From: Phocaeicola plebeius
GTDB lineage: Bacteria; Bacteroidota; Bacteroidia; Bacteroidales; Bacteroidaceae
Assembly: GCA_022767125.1 (NCBI GenBank)
Contig: JALEPZ010000074.1
Span: 1 to 52,660, forward strand
Direction: 5' to 3'
DNA length: 52,660 nucleotides
Shown here: one piece after another, positions 1 through 7,547 of the stretch
Position numbering within the stretch: position 1 is the stretch's first letter
Layout: every line of letters starts with the position of its first letter
Notes under the pieces: model-generated
The model's database searches: none
Seen by the model: the letters and a program-made list of their open reading frames with translations, nothing else
What the model was told of the DNA's origin: nothing
Program-made: the position numbers and the translations under genes

Positions 1-33
1 TGAATGTCGTGGGTTCGAGTCCCACTAGTCACC
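1..33 (+). tRNA. tRNA-His (GTG), 3' end only
   Basis: The window opens inside a tRNA gene. The T arm is visible (stem GTGGG at 9-13, loop TTCGAGT, stem CCCAC at 21-25), followed by the 3' acceptor strand TAGTCAC (26-32) and a C at the discriminator position (33). A C73 discriminator and the segment GTCGTGGGTTCGA before it match bacterial tRNA-His. No CCA is encoded: the next bases are CCT. The anticodon lies outside the window, so the identity rests on the discriminator and on similarity to known tRNA-His 3' halves. Confidence 0.8.
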
Positions 34-50
34 CCTCTCAACCAAGTATT

Positions 51-82
51 GTCAAGTCTGCTTCTCAGGCTTGACTTTTTTT
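51..82 (+). terminator. Intrinsic terminator after tRNA-His
   Basis: GTCAAGTCTG (51-60) pairs with CAGGCTTGAC (66-75) around a 5-base loop, with one G-U pair, and is followed by seven T. It closes the tRNA transcription unit and makes any protein start inside it implausible. Confidence 0.85.
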
Positions 83-102
83 GTCGGAAATATTCTCATA
101 TT

Positions 103-134
103 TTTGCATATATGTGCTACTATGCTTATATTTG
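103..134 (+). promoter_or_regulatory. Bacteroidetes-type promoter for the 152-1291 gene
   Basis: TTTG at 103-106 (-33 element) and TATATTTG at 127-134 (-7 element TAnnTTTG) are separated by 20 nt, the usual spacing. A transcript would start near 141, just before the ATG at 152. Confidence 0.75.
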
Positions 135-151
135 CAAAAATTTATTATATC

Positions 152-1291
152 ATGAAACTACGCACAGTGGCAAAATTGGGAGTGATTGTATCCATTCTCT
201 TGTTCTGTCTGGGGGTAGGAGGCTATGGTTTCCTGCAGCTCAGTATGGCAAGGGAAGGGAACGATGTGGACTTGCTGGAATTTGTCCCCGACGATTGCGT
301 AGGGTTGCTCGAAACCGATAACTTCGCGTATGTCATCAATGAACTGTCCCAGATAGGGTATGCTCATCACGTGGGTGCGTTGGGGAAGACGGGATTGCTG
401 ACAGCCGTCTCCCGCTATTTCGACCGAATCAACGAGGATGGAGGGGCGCATGGATTGAGTAACTGCATGAATCAGATGATGGTGAGTTTCCATGAGCCCT
501 TGGAGCCGAACAATGTAGTGGTCTATTTTCGGATGTCTGGCAATGGAAAATCATTGCTCCAGCAGCTGGCGGCAGGCATGGAACAATCGGTGGAAAGTCC
601 CAAAAAAGAAACCTATCGGGGAAAAACCATTGAGGTCTATCCTGTCAGCGACGGAAAATACGTGGCAGCGTATAGTGGCAATGGCTTTCTGGTGCTGAGC
701 TATCAGAAGCGGCTGGTGGAGCGTGTCATTGATGCCTATAAGGACAGAACTTCCTTGGCGGACCTTCCGTTGCTGGAGGGAAAGCTAGTGCCGGACAAGT
801 CGGCCAATTACCTGACGCTTTTCGGACAGACTTCTTCGCTGCCGCTGCTGGAAGAGGGACATCACCACACCTGGTGCGAGTTCGATATTCACATGAACAG
901 TGAGGTGCTCTATATGAGTGGTTCTATGCTGGTACCCGATTCGTGCTGCAGTCAGATGGCTCTTCGCTTAGGGGAAATACCGTTCGTCCAGGAAGACAGT
1001 GTACTGATTGTATCGGGAGAGCAGCAGGTGGATGCCTGCATCTCTGAGGCTATTTTCCGTCCGCAGCATACGCTTTTTGACGAGTGCGTGTCCAATCTGT
1101 CGCGCGATGCCTCCTTCATTATGGTGGCCGATTTGGAAAAGGTGGCTCAGGACCCTCATCGCTTCAAGGGCTATCTTCCGTCGTTCTTGCTGGAACGGGT
1201 CAATCTGTTGCGTTCGTTCATCCTGTCTGTCCAGCTGACCCATGTAGGCCATCAGTTCTCCCACATTTTTATCTTTACCTATAAAGATTAG
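152..1291 (+). CDS. Anchored protein of unknown function, 379 aa
   Basis: The protein has one hydrophobic segment (about residues 7-29, beginning MKLRTVAKLG) and a long soluble remainder, so it should be anchored in the inner membrane with its bulk in the periplasm. I do not recognise the family with confidence. The phrase FVPDDCVGLLETDN just after the anchor resembles the start of DUF3352-like proteins, but this is only an impression. The start at 152 is chosen because a promoter lies at 103-134 and an intrinsic terminator covers the farther upstream possibility at 71. It converges on the MFS gene, with only 18 bases between the two stop codons. Confidence 0.7.
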   Translation: MKLRTVAKLGVIVSILLFCLGVGGYGFLQLSMAREGNDVDLLEFVPDDCVGLLETDNFAYVINELSQIGYAHHVGALGKTGLLTAVSRYFDRINEDGGAHGLSNCMNQMMVSFHEPLEPNNVVVYFRMSGNGKSLLQQLAAGMEQSVESPKKETYRGKTIEVYPVSDGKYVAAYSGNGFLVLSYQKRLVERVIDAYKDRTSLADLPLLEGKLVPDKSANYLTLFGQTSSLPLLEEGHHHTWCEFDIHMNSEVLYMSGSMLVPDSCCSQMALRLGEIPFVQEDSVLIVSGEQQVDACISEAIFRPQHTLFDECVSNLSRDASFIMVADLEKVAQDPHRFKGYLPSFLLERVNLLRSFILSVQLTHVGHQFSHIFIFTYKD

Positions 1292-1309
1292 CCGTTTTTT
1301 TCTTCCGGG

Positions 1310-2509
1310 TTAACGCAACCGGTGATGGTGGAAGTGGGGAGTGACCTTCAATCGGAAGTAGAAGAAGGAGCCGACGGTCAGTGCGGCACCAAAGAGATAG
1401 GCAATCTTGAAAGAGGTCAGTTCGGCAATGCATCCTCCCGTGACCATCCCGATGCCGATGCCTACATCCCACGAAGTGAGGTAGGTGCTGGTGGCTGTCC
1501 CGCGCTGGTTGTTCGGGGCCAGATTGACGAACAGGGTGTTATAGGCCGGAAACATGATGCCGAATCCTACGCCCAGGCACAGGGCAATGCCGAAGAACAA
1601 TGCGGTAGTGACCATCGTATTCCAGGCCATAAGCCATCCGCAGCCCGCCAGGAGGAAAAAGCTCAGACAAACCAGGTAGAAGCCTGCCTGAATGACTTCC
1701 GTTATCTTTCCTTTGTCTACCAGTCGTCCGCTGAACAGACGGCTCACGGCCATGCCTACCGCCATGCAGGTGAAGAAGAAACCGGTTTCGGCAGTGATGC
1801 CAATTTGCCGGGCATACATGGCCACATAGTTGGTCGTCATGCCGTAGGGGATGGAAAGCAGCAGCAGGCTGGCACCGGCCGGCAGCCCTTTCAGTAGGAT
1901 AAAGCGGTCGAGTGAGACGGGTTCGCGCTTTACTGGCGGTTTGTAGGGGGTCTTCACCAGCGAAGCGGCCGTCAGTCCCAACAGGCACGAACCGAATCCA
2001 TAGGCAAACAAGGTGTCGTAGGAAGTACCTGCGTTGTGGAGAAACAGTCCGAACATCGGTCCCACCGACATCGCCAGGTTATTGGTGAGTCCGTAGAATC
2101 CCAATCCTTCTCCTCTTCGGGAGGAGGGCATGATGTCGATGACAATGGTATTGCCGCCTACCGTCACCATTCCGAACGATATGCCGTGGACAATCCTCAC
2201 CACGATGAACAGGCTCAGCCATCCGGCCATCCGGTAGCCGGCAAACATCGACATGAAGATGAAATAGGCGAACAGATACAGCGGCTTGCGGGAGAAGGTG
2301 TCGAGCAGATAGCCCGAAAAAGGGCGGATGCACAAGGCGGACACCGTATAGCAAGACAAGACAATTCCGATAGCAGACTGGGTGGCATGGAACGTATCAG
2401 CCAGATAGAAGGGGAGAATCGGAATCAGCAGCCAGAAACCAAAGTAGAGCAGGAAATTGGCTGCCAGAATGCAGCAATAGCTGCGGGTGACAAGACGTTC
2501 TTTTTCCAT
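1310..2509 (-). CDS. MFS transporter, 399 aa
   Basis: This is a polytopic inner-membrane protein with about 12 hydrophobic segments, the normal size for a major facilitator. Motif A is visible in the loop after helix 2 (around SGYLLDTFSRKPLY) and a second copy in the matching loop of the C-terminal half (SRLFSGRLVDKG). The profile is that of a drug or metabolite efflux permease, but the substrate cannot be read. The frame stays open upstream into the repeat at 2611-2808. The start MEKERLVTRSYCC at 2509 is preferred because it leads directly into helix 1 and avoids repeat-encoded residues. Confidence 0.85.
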   Translation of the reverse strand: MEKERLVTRSYCCILAANFLLYFGFWLLIPILPFYLADTFHATQSAIGIVLSCYTVSALCIRPFSGYLLDTFSRKPLYLFAYFIFMSMFAGYRMAGWLSLFIVVRIVHGISFGMVTVGGNTIVIDIMPSSRRGEGLGFYGLTNNLAMSVGPMFGLFLHNAGTSYDTLFAYGFGSCLLGLTAASLVKTPYKPPVKREPVSLDRFILLKGLPAGASLLLLSIPYGMTTNYVAMYARQIGITAETGFFFTCMAVGMAVSRLFSGRLVDKGKITEVIQAGFYLVCLSFFLLAGCGWLMAWNTMVTTALFFGIALCLGVGFGIMFPAYNTLFVNLAPNNQRGTATSTYLTSWDVGIGIGMVTGGCIAELTSFKIAYLFGAALTVGSFFYFRLKVTPHFHHHRLR

Positions 2510-2551
2510 GGGACAAGAAGAGAAAGTTCCTCCAAGCGAGGAAATGTGAAA

Positions 2552-2601
2552 CGACACGAAGAGCCGCGGTGCTCTTGTCGAGCCGGTGCTCCTTCGTGTC
2601 G
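2552..2601 (-). terminator. Inverted repeat between pheS and the MFS gene
   Basis: CGACACGAAG (2552-2561) is perfectly complementary to CTTCGTGTCG (2592-2601), and the stem can extend inward past a single-base bulge. It lies downstream of pheS and upstream of the MFS start on the same strand. There is no good T-run, so termination or attenuation is inferred only from position and stem strength. Confidence 0.45.
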
Positions 2602-2610
2602 GGGTTAATC

Positions 2611-2808
2611 GGGGGAGCCTGTCCGAGAAACTTGGACCACCTATCCAACTGTCATGCTGAACGTAGTGAAGCATTTGAATACATCCACTTTGTGCTAGCA
2701 GATTTCTCGCTTCGTTCGAAATGACAGGTAAAAGGAAGAGATTTCTCACTTTGTTCCAAATGACAGGGAAAAAGGAAAGCGAAAAACAATTCCCGGACAG
2801 CCTGGGGG
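2611..2808 (+). repeat. Palindromic intergenic repeat, copy A
   Basis: The element starts GGGGGAGCCTGTCCGA and ends in CGGACAGCCTGGGGG, so its tips are inverted repeats of one another. Inside, the block TGTCATGCTGAACG and the block around TTCGAAATGACA form a second inverted pair. The right-hand block is duplicated in this copy, which explains its greater length. The unit ends five bases before the pheS stop codon. Confidence 0.85.
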
Positions 2809-2812
2809 TGTG

Positions 2813-3832
2813 TCAGTTGGCCGATTCGAATTCTTTCAGGAAACGAGTGTCGTTTTCGGAAAACATTCGCAGATCCTTTACTTTGTATTTCAGGTTCGTG
2901 ATGCGCTCTACACCCATACCGAAAGCATAGCCGGTATAGATCTTGCTGTCGATGCCGTTGGCCTCGAGCACGGCAGGGTCAACCATGCCGCAACCCAGAA
3001 TTTCCACCCAGCCGGTGTATTTGCAGAAGGGACAGCCTTCACCGCCGCAGATGTCGCAGCTGATGTCCATTTCCGCGCTGGGCTCTGTGAACGGAAAGTA
3101 CGACGGACGCAGGCGGATTTTTGTTTCCGGACCGAACATTTCCTGGGCAAACTGCAGCAACACCTGTTTCAGGTCGGTGAACGAAACGTTTTTGTCAACA
3201 TACAGTCCTTCTACCTGGTGGAAGAAGCAGTGCGCGCGGTAGCTGATGGCTTCGTTGCGGTAAACGCGGCCCGGGCAGATGACGCGGATGGGCGGTTGCG
3301 ACACTTCCATCACCCGGCTCTGTACGGACGACGTGTGTGTACGCAGCAGGATGTCGGGATGGCTTTCGATGAAAAAGGTGTCCTGCATGTCGCGGGCGGG
3401 ATGGTCTTCGGGGAAGTTCATCGACGAGAACACGTGCCAGTCGTCTTCCACCTCCGGTCCGTCGGCGATGGTAAAGCCCAGACGGCTGAAGATGTTGATG
3501 ATTTCGTTGCGGACGATGCTCAACGGATGGCGGGTACCCAGTTCGATGGGATAAGCCGTACGGGTCAGGTCCAGTTCGGCTGCTCCGTTATCCTGGTTCT
3601 CGAATGCCTCCTTCAGGGTGGCAATGCGTTCCTGCGCCTTGTTCTTCAGTTCGTTCAGTTTCATCCCCACGGCCTTCTTCTGGTCGGCGGGTACATTGCG
3701 GAAGTCCGTCATCAGGTCGTTGATGGCGCCTTTCTTACTCAGGTACTTGATGCGCAGGGCTTCCAATTCCTCTGCGCTGTGGGCGGTCAAGCCGTCTATT
3801 TCTTGGAGTAACTGCTCGATTTTTGCTAACAT
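2813..3832 (-). CDS. pheS: Phenylalanyl-tRNA synthetase alpha subunit, 339 aa
   Basis: PheS is the catalytic subunit of the cytoplasmic (PheS-PheT)2 enzyme that charges tRNA-Phe. The N-terminal coiled coil is followed by the class II core: motif 2 around FFHQVEGLYVD and motif 3 GYAFGMGVERITNLKY near the C terminus. A cysteine-rich insert (CDICGGEGCPFC) sits before motif 3. The start MLAKIEQLLQ at 3832 gives the usual length; an ATG 33 bases upstream adds a non-conserved leader. A -7 box TACCTTTG on the minus strand (3863-3870) supports the shorter start. pheT is not adjacent, so the two subunits are encoded apart. The stop codon lies directly beside repeat copy A. Confidence 0.97.
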   Translation of the reverse strand: MLAKIEQLLQEIDGLTAHSAEELEALRIKYLSKKGAINDLMTDFRNVPADQKKAVGMKLNELKNKAQERIATLKEAFENQDNGAAELDLTRTAYPIELGTRHPLSIVRNEIINIFSRLGFTIADGPEVEDDWHVFSSMNFPEDHPARDMQDTFFIESHPDILLRTHTSSVQSRVMEVSQPPIRVICPGRVYRNEAISYRAHCFFHQVEGLYVDKNVSFTDLKQVLLQFAQEMFGPETKIRLRPSYFPFTEPSAEMDISCDICGGEGCPFCKYTGWVEILGCGMVDPAVLEANGIDSKIYTGYAFGMGVERITNLKYKVKDLRMFSENDTRFLKEFESAN

Positions 3833-3862
3833 ATCCTCTTTAGTTTGTAGTTTAAGTAGGCG

Positions 3863-3870
3863 CAAAGGTA
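3863..3870 (-). promoter_or_regulatory. -7 box of pheS
   Basis: TACCTTTG on the minus strand matches TAnnTTTG and lies about 30 bases before the chosen pheS start. No clear -33 TTTG is seen at the right distance. Confidence 0.55.
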
Positions 3871-3928
3871 AGGATTTTCACGGAATAAATCCCCTTTTTT
3901 GCTCCACAAAAAAGAATTCTGCCTGTTA

Positions 3929-3962
3929 TTTGATGAATTGACGAAAAAAAGGCGTACTTTTG
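3929..3962 (+). promoter_or_regulatory. Promoter of the lipoprotein-murB operon
   Basis: TACTTTTG (3955-3962) matches TAnnTTTG. TTTG at 3929-3932 lies 22 nt upstream, slightly longer than ideal. The first ATG follows 25 bases later. Confidence 0.65.
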
Positions 3963-3987
3963 CACCCGTTATTTCGGAAGAAAGCAA

Positions 3988-4854
3988 ATGAAAAGAGTTT
4001 TATGGGGATGTTGTCTGCTGGGACTGATGGCATCCTGTGGAGGGGGAAAGAAAAGAATGGACCCCTTTGAGGCATTGACGAAACAGATGGATTCTGTGCA
4101 GCAGCCCGTAGCAGTTGACACGCTGCCTGCGGTGCAGGAATTGGTGAAGGAAGAACCCGTGCCTGTGACGGCCGATGAGAGCTTCCCCGATTTCTTCTAT
4201 AATTTTGCATCCGACGAGTCGTTCCAACGTTCCCGGATTGTGTTTCCTATTTCCTATTACAAGGGGGATCAGGTGATTCGTACCACGAAGGAAGACTGGA
4301 CCTTCGACCCGCTTTTCAGCCACTATCCGGCGTATACTGCATTGTTCGACAACGAGGAGGACATGGAAATGGAGAAGGACACCAGCGTTCACAGTGTGCA
4401 GATAGACTGGATGTATTTGGCCGACCGGAAAATCAAGCGGTATTACTTCGAGCGTATCAACAACTCGTGGTTCCTGGAGGCCATCAATATGGAGAACCTG
4501 CCGCTTTCCGAGGATGACGGTGAGGATTTCTTCTCTTTTTATCTGGAGTTTTCGTCCGATTCGCTCTTCCAGCAGCAGCGGATGCACCACCCGTTGGCGT
4601 TTGTCACTGCCGATCCCGAAGATGAGTTCCAGATTATTGAGACCACACTCGATGCCGGACAATGGGCCGCTTTCCGGCCTCCTTTGGTGAAGGGGTGGCT
4701 CAGCAATGTCCATTATGGACAGCCCGACGCCCTTTCGTCGAACCATAAGATCGTGGAGTTCAAGGGATTCGGAAACGGATTCAACAATGCGCTCTACTTT
4801 GAGCGACGGAGGGGGGAATGGCGGCTTGTCAAGTTTGAAGATTTAAGCGACTGA
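3988..4854 (+). CDS. Lipoprotein, possibly DUF4348, 288 aa
   Basis: The start [17 protein letters not shown] is a lipoprotein signal peptide with lipobox LMASC, so Cys17 would be lipidated and the protein attached to the cell envelope. The rest is acidic and soluble, with no membrane segment. I associate this type of protein, encoded next to murB, with the Bacteroides family DUF4348, but I cannot confirm the assignment. Its stop codon is one base away from the murB start, so the two are almost certainly co-transcribed and translationally linked, which suggests a cell-envelope role. Confidence 0.75.
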   Translation: MKRVLWGCCLLGLMASCGGGKKRMDPFEALTKQMDSVQQPVAVDTLPAVQELVKEEPVPVTADESFPDFFYNFASDESFQRSRIVFPISYYKGDQVIRTTKEDWTFDPLFSHYPAYTALFDNEEDMEMEKDTSVHSVQIDWMYLADRKIKRYYFERINNSWFLEAINMENLPLSEDDGEDFFSFYLEFSSDSLFQQQRMHHPLAFVTADPEDEFQIIETTLDAGQWAAFRPPLVKGWLSNVHYGQPDALSSNHKIVEFKGFGNGFNNALYFERRRGEWRLVKFEDLSD

Positions 4855-4855
4855 T

Positions 4856-5869
4856 ATGAAAGATTATAACCACTACTCTCTGTTGGCGCACAATACGTTC
4901 GGAATGGATGTCTGCGCCGATCGGTTCGTCGAATACGAATCGGTGGAGGAACTGCGCTGTTTCCTCTTGTCACCGGAGGCAAAGACGGGACGTCTGCTGC
5001 ACATCGGTGCGGGCAGTAATTTGCTGTTTACCGGCGATTTTCCGGGCATTATCCTCCATTCGGCTCTTCGGGGAATCGAGGTGATTGCCGAAACCGACAA
5101 GGAAATATGGGTGAGGGTCGGTGCCGGAGAGGTGTGGGACGACTTTGTGGCCCATACCGTCCGTTGTGGCTGGTATGGGGCGGAAAACCTGTCGCTTATT
5201 CCCGGTGAAGTGGGAGCGTCGGCGGTGCAGAACATCGGTGCGTATGGTGTGGAGGCGAAAAACCTGATCGTGCAGGTGGAGACGGTTGCTTGTCAGACGG
5301 GGGAGACACGCCTTTTTCAGGCGGATGAATGTGGATATGCCTACCGCCGCAGCGTCTTCAAGGAGGAACTGAAGGGACAATACATAGTGACTCACGTCAC
5401 ATACCGCCTGGGCAAGCAGCCCTGTTTCCGTCTCGACTATGGGAATATCCGGTCGGAACTGGAGAAAGAAGGTGGAGAACTCACCTTGCAGCGGTTGCGC
5501 GAGGTCATTGTCCGCATTCGTCAGGAGAAGTTGCCCGATCCTGCCGTAACGGGTAACGCCGGAAGTTTCTTCATGAATCCGCTGGTGCCGGATGCCCTTT
5601 TTCAGGAGCTGAAACGGTCTTATCCGGATCTGCCGCATTATCCCGCAACCTCAGGAAAGGTGAAGCTTCCTGCCGGTTGGCTGATTGACCGTTGCGGCTG
5701 GAAAGGCCGTGCTTTGGGACGTGCCGGAGTCCATCCTCGCCAGGCGTTGGTGCTGGTGAATCTCGGAGGTGCGACAGGGACGGACATACTTCGGCTGGCT
5801 GCTGCCATCCAGGCCAGTGTCCGCGAGCGTTTCGGAATCGAACTGTGTCCCGAAGTGAATTACATTTGA
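4856..5869 (+). CDS. murB: UDP-N-acetylenolpyruvoylglucosamine reductase, 337 aa
   Basis: MurB is the FAD enzyme that reduces UDP-GlcNAc-enolpyruvate to UDP-MurNAc in the cytoplasm, the second committed step of peptidoglycan synthesis. Visible hallmarks are the FAD-binding stretch GAGSNLLF, the central [17 protein letters not shown], the proton-donor region NAGSFFMNP and the C-terminal [13 protein letters not shown]. Length and the Tyr-containing substrate loop fit a type I MurB. It is the second gene of a tight pair with the lipoprotein gene, and no terminator separates them. Confidence 0.97.
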   Translation: MKDYNHYSLLAHNTFGMDVCADRFVEYESVEELRCFLLSPEAKTGRLLHIGAGSNLLFTGDFPGIILHSALRGIEVIAETDKEIWVRVGAGEVWDDFVAHTVRCGWYGAENLSLIPGEVGASAVQNIGAYGVEAKNLIVQVETVACQTGETRLFQADECGYAYRRSVFKEELKGQYIVTHVTYRLGKQPCFRLDYGNIRSELEKEGGELTLQRLREVIVRIRQEKLPDPAVTGNAGSFFMNPLVPDALFQELKRSYPDLPHYPATSGKVKLPAGWLIDRCGWKGRALGRAGVHPRQALVLVNLGGATGTDILRLAAAIQASVRERFGIELCPEVNYI

Positions 5870-6089
5870 CGATGGCAGCTCCTGCTTCCGTTTCTTTCGT
5901 TCAAAAAAAATGACGAGACTGCCCAATGTTGGTTTTGTAGAAATTGATGAAACCCACGTGGAGCTGTGTCATCAATGACGCAGCGGTGAATGGAAAAGAC
6001 AATTCGGCATCGTTGGTGTTCTGACAACTGCACTCGCGTGGTGTCATGACTACAGTGGTGGGCGTACTGTCGAAAAAATGTAGAGGTTG
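5870..6089. other. Intergenic stretch without a recognised feature
   Basis: About 220 bases between the murB stop and the promoter of the next gene hold no open frame of note, no strong hairpin with a T-run and no clear copy of the local repeat. A T-rich patch and an A-run occur near 5900. I see nothing further. Confidence 0.5.
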
Positions 6090-6121
6090 TTTGTCGGTTT
6101 GGGGGCAGATGCTTATCTTTG
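6090..6121 (+). promoter_or_regulatory. Promoter of the metallo-hydrolase gene
   Basis: TTTG (6090-6093) and TATCTTTG (6114-6121) are separated by exactly 20 nt. Transcription would begin near 6128, which rules out the in-frame start at 6119 and supports ATG 6146. Confidence 0.8.
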
Positions 6122-6145
6122 TGCAGTGAAAAAGTGAAGAGAACC

Positions 6146-6928
6146 ATGAAAGTAACCATTTTAGGTAGCGGCACTTCGACGGGAGTTCCCCAAGTGGGAT
6201 GTACCTGTCCGGTCTGTACCAGTACCGATCCGCATGACAAGCGGTTGCGCTGTTCGGGACTGGTAGAGACGGAAGAAGGGGTGCGTATTCTTATCGATTG
6301 CGGTCCTGATTTCCGGGAACAGGGTCTGCGGATGGAACGTTTTGCCCCGATTGATGCCGTATTGATTACGCACGAGCATTATGACCACGTGGGCGGACTG
6401 GACGATTTGCGTCCCTTTTGTGCTTTTGGAGATATTCCGGTCTATGGCGAACAGTATACCCTCGACCGCTTGAAGCAGCGGATGCCTTATTGCTTCACGC
6501 CGCATCTGTATCCCGGAGTTCCTCATATCCCCTTGTTGTCTGTGGTGCCCGGCAGTCCTTTTCGGGTAGAAAGCCCGGAAGGACAGGGAGTGGATGTACT
6601 TCCCTTTCGGGTGATGCACGGCCGGTTGCCCATTGTGGGATATCGCATCGGCCGCATGGCGTGGATAACGGATATGACGACTCTTCCAGATGAGGTGTAT
6701 CCTTTGTTGGAAGGGCTCGATTTGCTGGTGATGAATGCGTTGCGTCCAGAGCCACATCGGACGCACCAGTCGCTTTCGGAAGCTTTGCTGCAGGCTGAGC
6801 GCATCCATGCCCGCGAGACGTGTCTGGTTCACATGAGCCATCAGATGGGACTGCATCGGGAAGTGGACAATACGCTGCCCCCGCATGTCTGCCTGGCATA
6901 CGATGGCATGGTGCATATCCTCCCTTGA
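6146..6928 (+). CDS. PhnP-like metallo-beta-lactamase-fold hydrolase, 260 aa
   Basis: The fold is clear from GSGTSTGVPQVGC at the N terminus, the metal motif HEHYDHVGG (HxHxDH), the later histidine in VMHGRLPIVGYR and the C-terminal VHMSHQMG. A cysteine pair at the start (CTCPVC) is shared with PhnP-type phosphodiesterases, which open cyclic phosphoribosyl phosphates. No phn genes are nearby, so the substrate here is open; another phosphodiester or a tRNA-related role is possible. It is cytoplasmic, with no signal peptide. The start at 6146 follows from the promoter position. Confidence 0.85.
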   Translation: MKVTILGSGTSTGVPQVGCTCPVCTSTDPHDKRLRCSGLVETEEGVRILIDCGPDFREQGLRMERFAPIDAVLITHEHYDHVGGLDDLRPFCAFGDIPVYGEQYTLDRLKQRMPYCFTPHLYPGVPHIPLLSVVPGSPFRVESPEGQGVDVLPFRVMHGRLPIVGYRIGRMAWITDMTTLPDEVYPLLEGLDLLVMNALRPEPHRTHQSLSEALLQAERIHARETCLVHMSHQMGLHREVDNTLPPHVCLAYDGMVHILP

Positions 6929-6988
6929 TGTTGTTTTTTCTTTATTGTTCCCCTATTGTATAACATAGTGCCGGTTTATCCTGGTATA

Positions 6989-7014
6989 GGAATTAAACTA
7001 TTCAGAATTTCGTC
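6989..7014 (+). promoter_or_regulatory. Possible ECF-sigma-type promoter
   Basis: GGAATT (6989-6994) and CGTC (7011-7014) are 16 nt apart, resembling promoters read by extracytoplasmic-function sigma factors. No TAnnTTTG box is seen before this gene, unlike most neighbours. This is suggestive only. Confidence 0.3.
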
Positions 7015-7066
7015 TGTCTAACAGACAAAACCACATTAATTAAACTATTAATATATCAGAACAACA

Positions 7067-7414
7067 ATGAAGAAAAAAACAGTAATTTTGGCAATGGCCC
7101 TCTGCATGATGGGGGCCACAGCAGCGATGGCTCAGCGTAACAATGGGCAGCAGGGCGGTCGTCCGGACAATTCCCAGCGTATCGAGCGCATGGTGAAAGA
7201 ATTGGCATTGGATGATGCCAAGGCCAAGGAGTTCCGCGCCGTCATGGAGTCGATGCAGCCGACTGCCGGCAACGGAGAGCGCCCCTCGAGAGAAGAGATG
7301 CAGAAGAAGCGTGAGGAAGTGGACAAGAAAGTAAAGGCAATCCTCAGCGAAGAGCAGTACAAGAAGTACCAGCAGCTGAACCAGCAGCGTGGTGGAGGCC
7401 GCAAAGACAAGTAG
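7067..7414 (+). CDS. Small Spy/CpxP-like periplasmic protein, 115 aa
   Basis: A signal peptide (MKKKTVILAMALCMMG..., cleavage after AMAQ) exports this small, helical, strongly charged protein to the periplasm. The mature part has the helix-rich pattern of Spy/CpxP-like proteins: a segment around ELALDDAKAKEF and a final ILSEEQYKKYQQL, with low-complexity N, Q, G and R at both ends. Bacteroides genomes carry many such proteins, often labelled DUF4890. A chaperone or envelope-stress role is an inference. It is monocistronic, ending in the long hairpin at 7431-7505. Confidence 0.75.
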   Translation: MKKKTVILAMALCMMGATAAMAQRNNGQQGGRPDNSQRIERMVKELALDDAKAKEFRAVMESMQPTAGNGERPSREEMQKKREEVDKKVKAILSEEQYKKYQQLNQQRGGGRKDK

Positions 7415-7430
7415 CCTGTCATTTTGATGG

Positions 7431-7505
7431 TCATGCTACGTATAAGAGAAGCATCTGTAAACATCACGTGGATGTATTCAGATGCTTCTCTTGTATTCAG
7501 CATGA
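7431..7505. repeat. Long hairpin derived from the local palindromic repeat
   Basis: Arms of about 35 bases pair almost throughout: TCATGCT (7431-7437) with AGCATGA (7499-7505), and AGAGAAGCATCTG (7445-7457) with CAGATGCTTCTCT (7479-7491), with further pairing inside. The right arm closely follows the outer block of the dispersed repeat (GTGGATGTATTCAGATGCTTC...). It lies between two convergent genes and can act as a terminator for both. Confidence 0.8.
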
Positions 7506-7547
7506 CAATTGGCTGTTGAAAATGTGTTTTGGTATCTCCGCTGGTGC

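Noticed and set aside
2510..2749. N-terminal extension of the MFS transporter
   Set aside because: The added 80 residues are encoded by the palindromic repeat and a hairpin, and precede the natural helix 1.
2810..3811. 333-codon open frame on the plus strand
   Set aside because: It is the complement of pheS; its composition follows the real gene and it has no start signal or family resemblance.
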